Assembly (NCBI GenBank): GCA_902494935.1
Contig: CABUVH010000119.1
Span: 1-5,972 of the forward strand
Direction: 5' to 3'
Length of the DNA: 5,972 bases
From: an uncultured Collinsella sp.
GTDB lineage: Bacteria; Actinomycetota; Coriobacteriia; Coriobacteriales; Coriobacteriaceae
Shown: in pieces, positions 5,468 to 5,972 of the stretch
Layout of the letters: each line of letters starts with the position of its first letter
How positions within the stretch are numbered: position 1 is the stretch's first letter
Program-made: the position numbers and the translations under genes
Notes under the pieces: generated by a model
Seen by the model: only the letters and a program-made list of their open reading frames with translations
What the model was told of the DNA's origin: nothing
Databases searched by the model: none

Positions 5468-5972
5468 ATGACCGCAGGTCAAAACCGCATACCCGTGAAT
5501 CTTGACTACGCCGCCTCGACGCCCATGCGCGCCGAGGCGCGCCTTGCGCAGCGTGAGTACGACGATAGCGAGCTAGCAGGCGTCAACCCCAACTCGCTGC
5601 ACTCGCTCGGCCGCAAGGCTGCCGCGCGTCTGGAGGTTGCACGTCGCGAGATCGCCCGCAGCTTTGGCGCGCGCGTTCGCCCGTCTGAGATTGTTCTGAC
5701 CAACGGCGGCACCGAAGCCAACCAGCTGGCGCTACTCGGTCTTGCCGAGGGTGCACGTCAGCGCGACCGTAAGCGTAACCGCGTGATCGTATCTGCCATC
5801 GAGCACGATTCGATCCTGGACAACCTGCCGCTGCTGCGTGCCGCCGGCTTTACCGTCGACCTGGTTCAGCCCTGCCGTGCGGGCTACATTGAGCCTCATG
5901 CGCTGAACGACTTACTGGGCGACGACGTCGCGCTCGTGAGCATCATGGTCGCCAATAACGAGACCGGTGTGG
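5468..5972 (+). CDS. Cysteine desulfurase (NifS/IscS family, class V aminotransferase), N-terminal part
   Basis: This is a PLP enzyme that takes sulfur from L-cysteine as a protein-bound persulfide, leaving alanine, to feed iron-sulfur cluster assembly or tRNA thiolation. The frame starts at ATG 5468 and runs open to the window end, giving 168 residues of an expected 370-400. Family marks are NLDYAASTPM (11-20), NPNSLHSLGRKA (40-51), LTNGGTEANQLAL (77-89, the PLP-phosphate loop), SAIEHDSIL (109-117) with His113 as the residue that stacks on the PLP ring, and SIMVANNETGV (158-168) with the conserved NNETG. The PLP-binding lysine and the active-site cysteine lie beyond the window. The loop reads TNGG where TSGG is more usual, a mild change. 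It follows rpe by 6 bases. Whether it belongs to an ISC, NIF or tRNA-thiolation (ThiI/MnmA partner) group cannot be decided without the downstream genes, so I give no symbol. Confidence 0.93.
   Translation, partial: MTAGQNRIPVNLDYAASTPMRAEARLAQREYDDSELAGVNPNSLHSLGRKAAARLEVARREIARSFGARVRPSEIVLTNGGTEANQLALLGLAEGARQRDRKRNRVIVSAIEHDSILDNLPLLRAAGFTVDLVQPCRAGYIEPHALNDLLGDDVALVSIMVANNETGV

Noticed and set aside
1..5972. Search for mobile elements, CRISPR repeats, tRNA or rRNA genes, attachment sites and defence genes
   Set aside because: Coding sequence of recognisable core genes fills essentially the whole window. I saw no direct or inverted repeats, RNA gene motifs or compositional break that would indicate insertion.

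Overview
This window reads as a compact stretch of housekeeping chromosome from a high-GC bacterium. All genes lie on the + strand and intergenic gaps are 0 to 18 bases. The base composition, codon choice and gene order (ispH, a DUF512 protein, der, plsY, gpsA) fit an anaerobic actinobacterium of the class Coriobacteriia, with a Collinsella-like organism as my best guess. That placement is from memory and inference; no rRNA or other taxonomic marker is present.

Layout: (1) 1-288, the C-terminal third of IspH, the last enzyme of the MEP isoprenoid pathway, cut by the window start. (2) 291-1733, a 480-residue protein with an N-terminal PDZ-like segment, a CX3CX2C radical-SAM-type cysteine motif and a DUF512 C-terminal region; its biochemical function is unknown. 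(3) 1744-3078, the double GTPase Der (EngA), a 50S ribosome assembly factor. (4) 3071-3754, PlsY, the membrane acyl-phosphate:glycerol-3-phosphate acyltransferase, overlapping der by 8 bases. (5) 3764-4771, GpsA, glycerol-3-phosphate dehydrogenase. (6) 4790-5461, ribulose-phosphate 3-epimerase (Rpe). (7) 5468-5972, the N-terminal 168 residues of a cysteine desulfurase (NifS/IscS family), cut by the window end.

GpsA and PlsY catalyse successive steps: GpsA makes sn-glycerol-3-phosphate and PlsY acylates it to lysophosphatidic acid. Der and the DUF512 protein are neighbours in many anaerobic Gram-positive genomes. IspH is an iron-sulfur enzyme, the DUF512 protein probably is one, and a cysteine desulfurase supplies sulfur for such clusters, but the functional connection is only suggestive. 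No gap is large enough for an obvious promoter plus terminator, so the window is probably one transcription unit or several with promoters inside coding sequence.

I found no mobile element, CRISPR array, RNA gene, notable repeat or phage signal. The most interesting item is the uncharacterised DUF512/radical-SAM-like protein. Otherwise this is an ordinary core region, and I see no evidence for an undescribed multi-gene system here.
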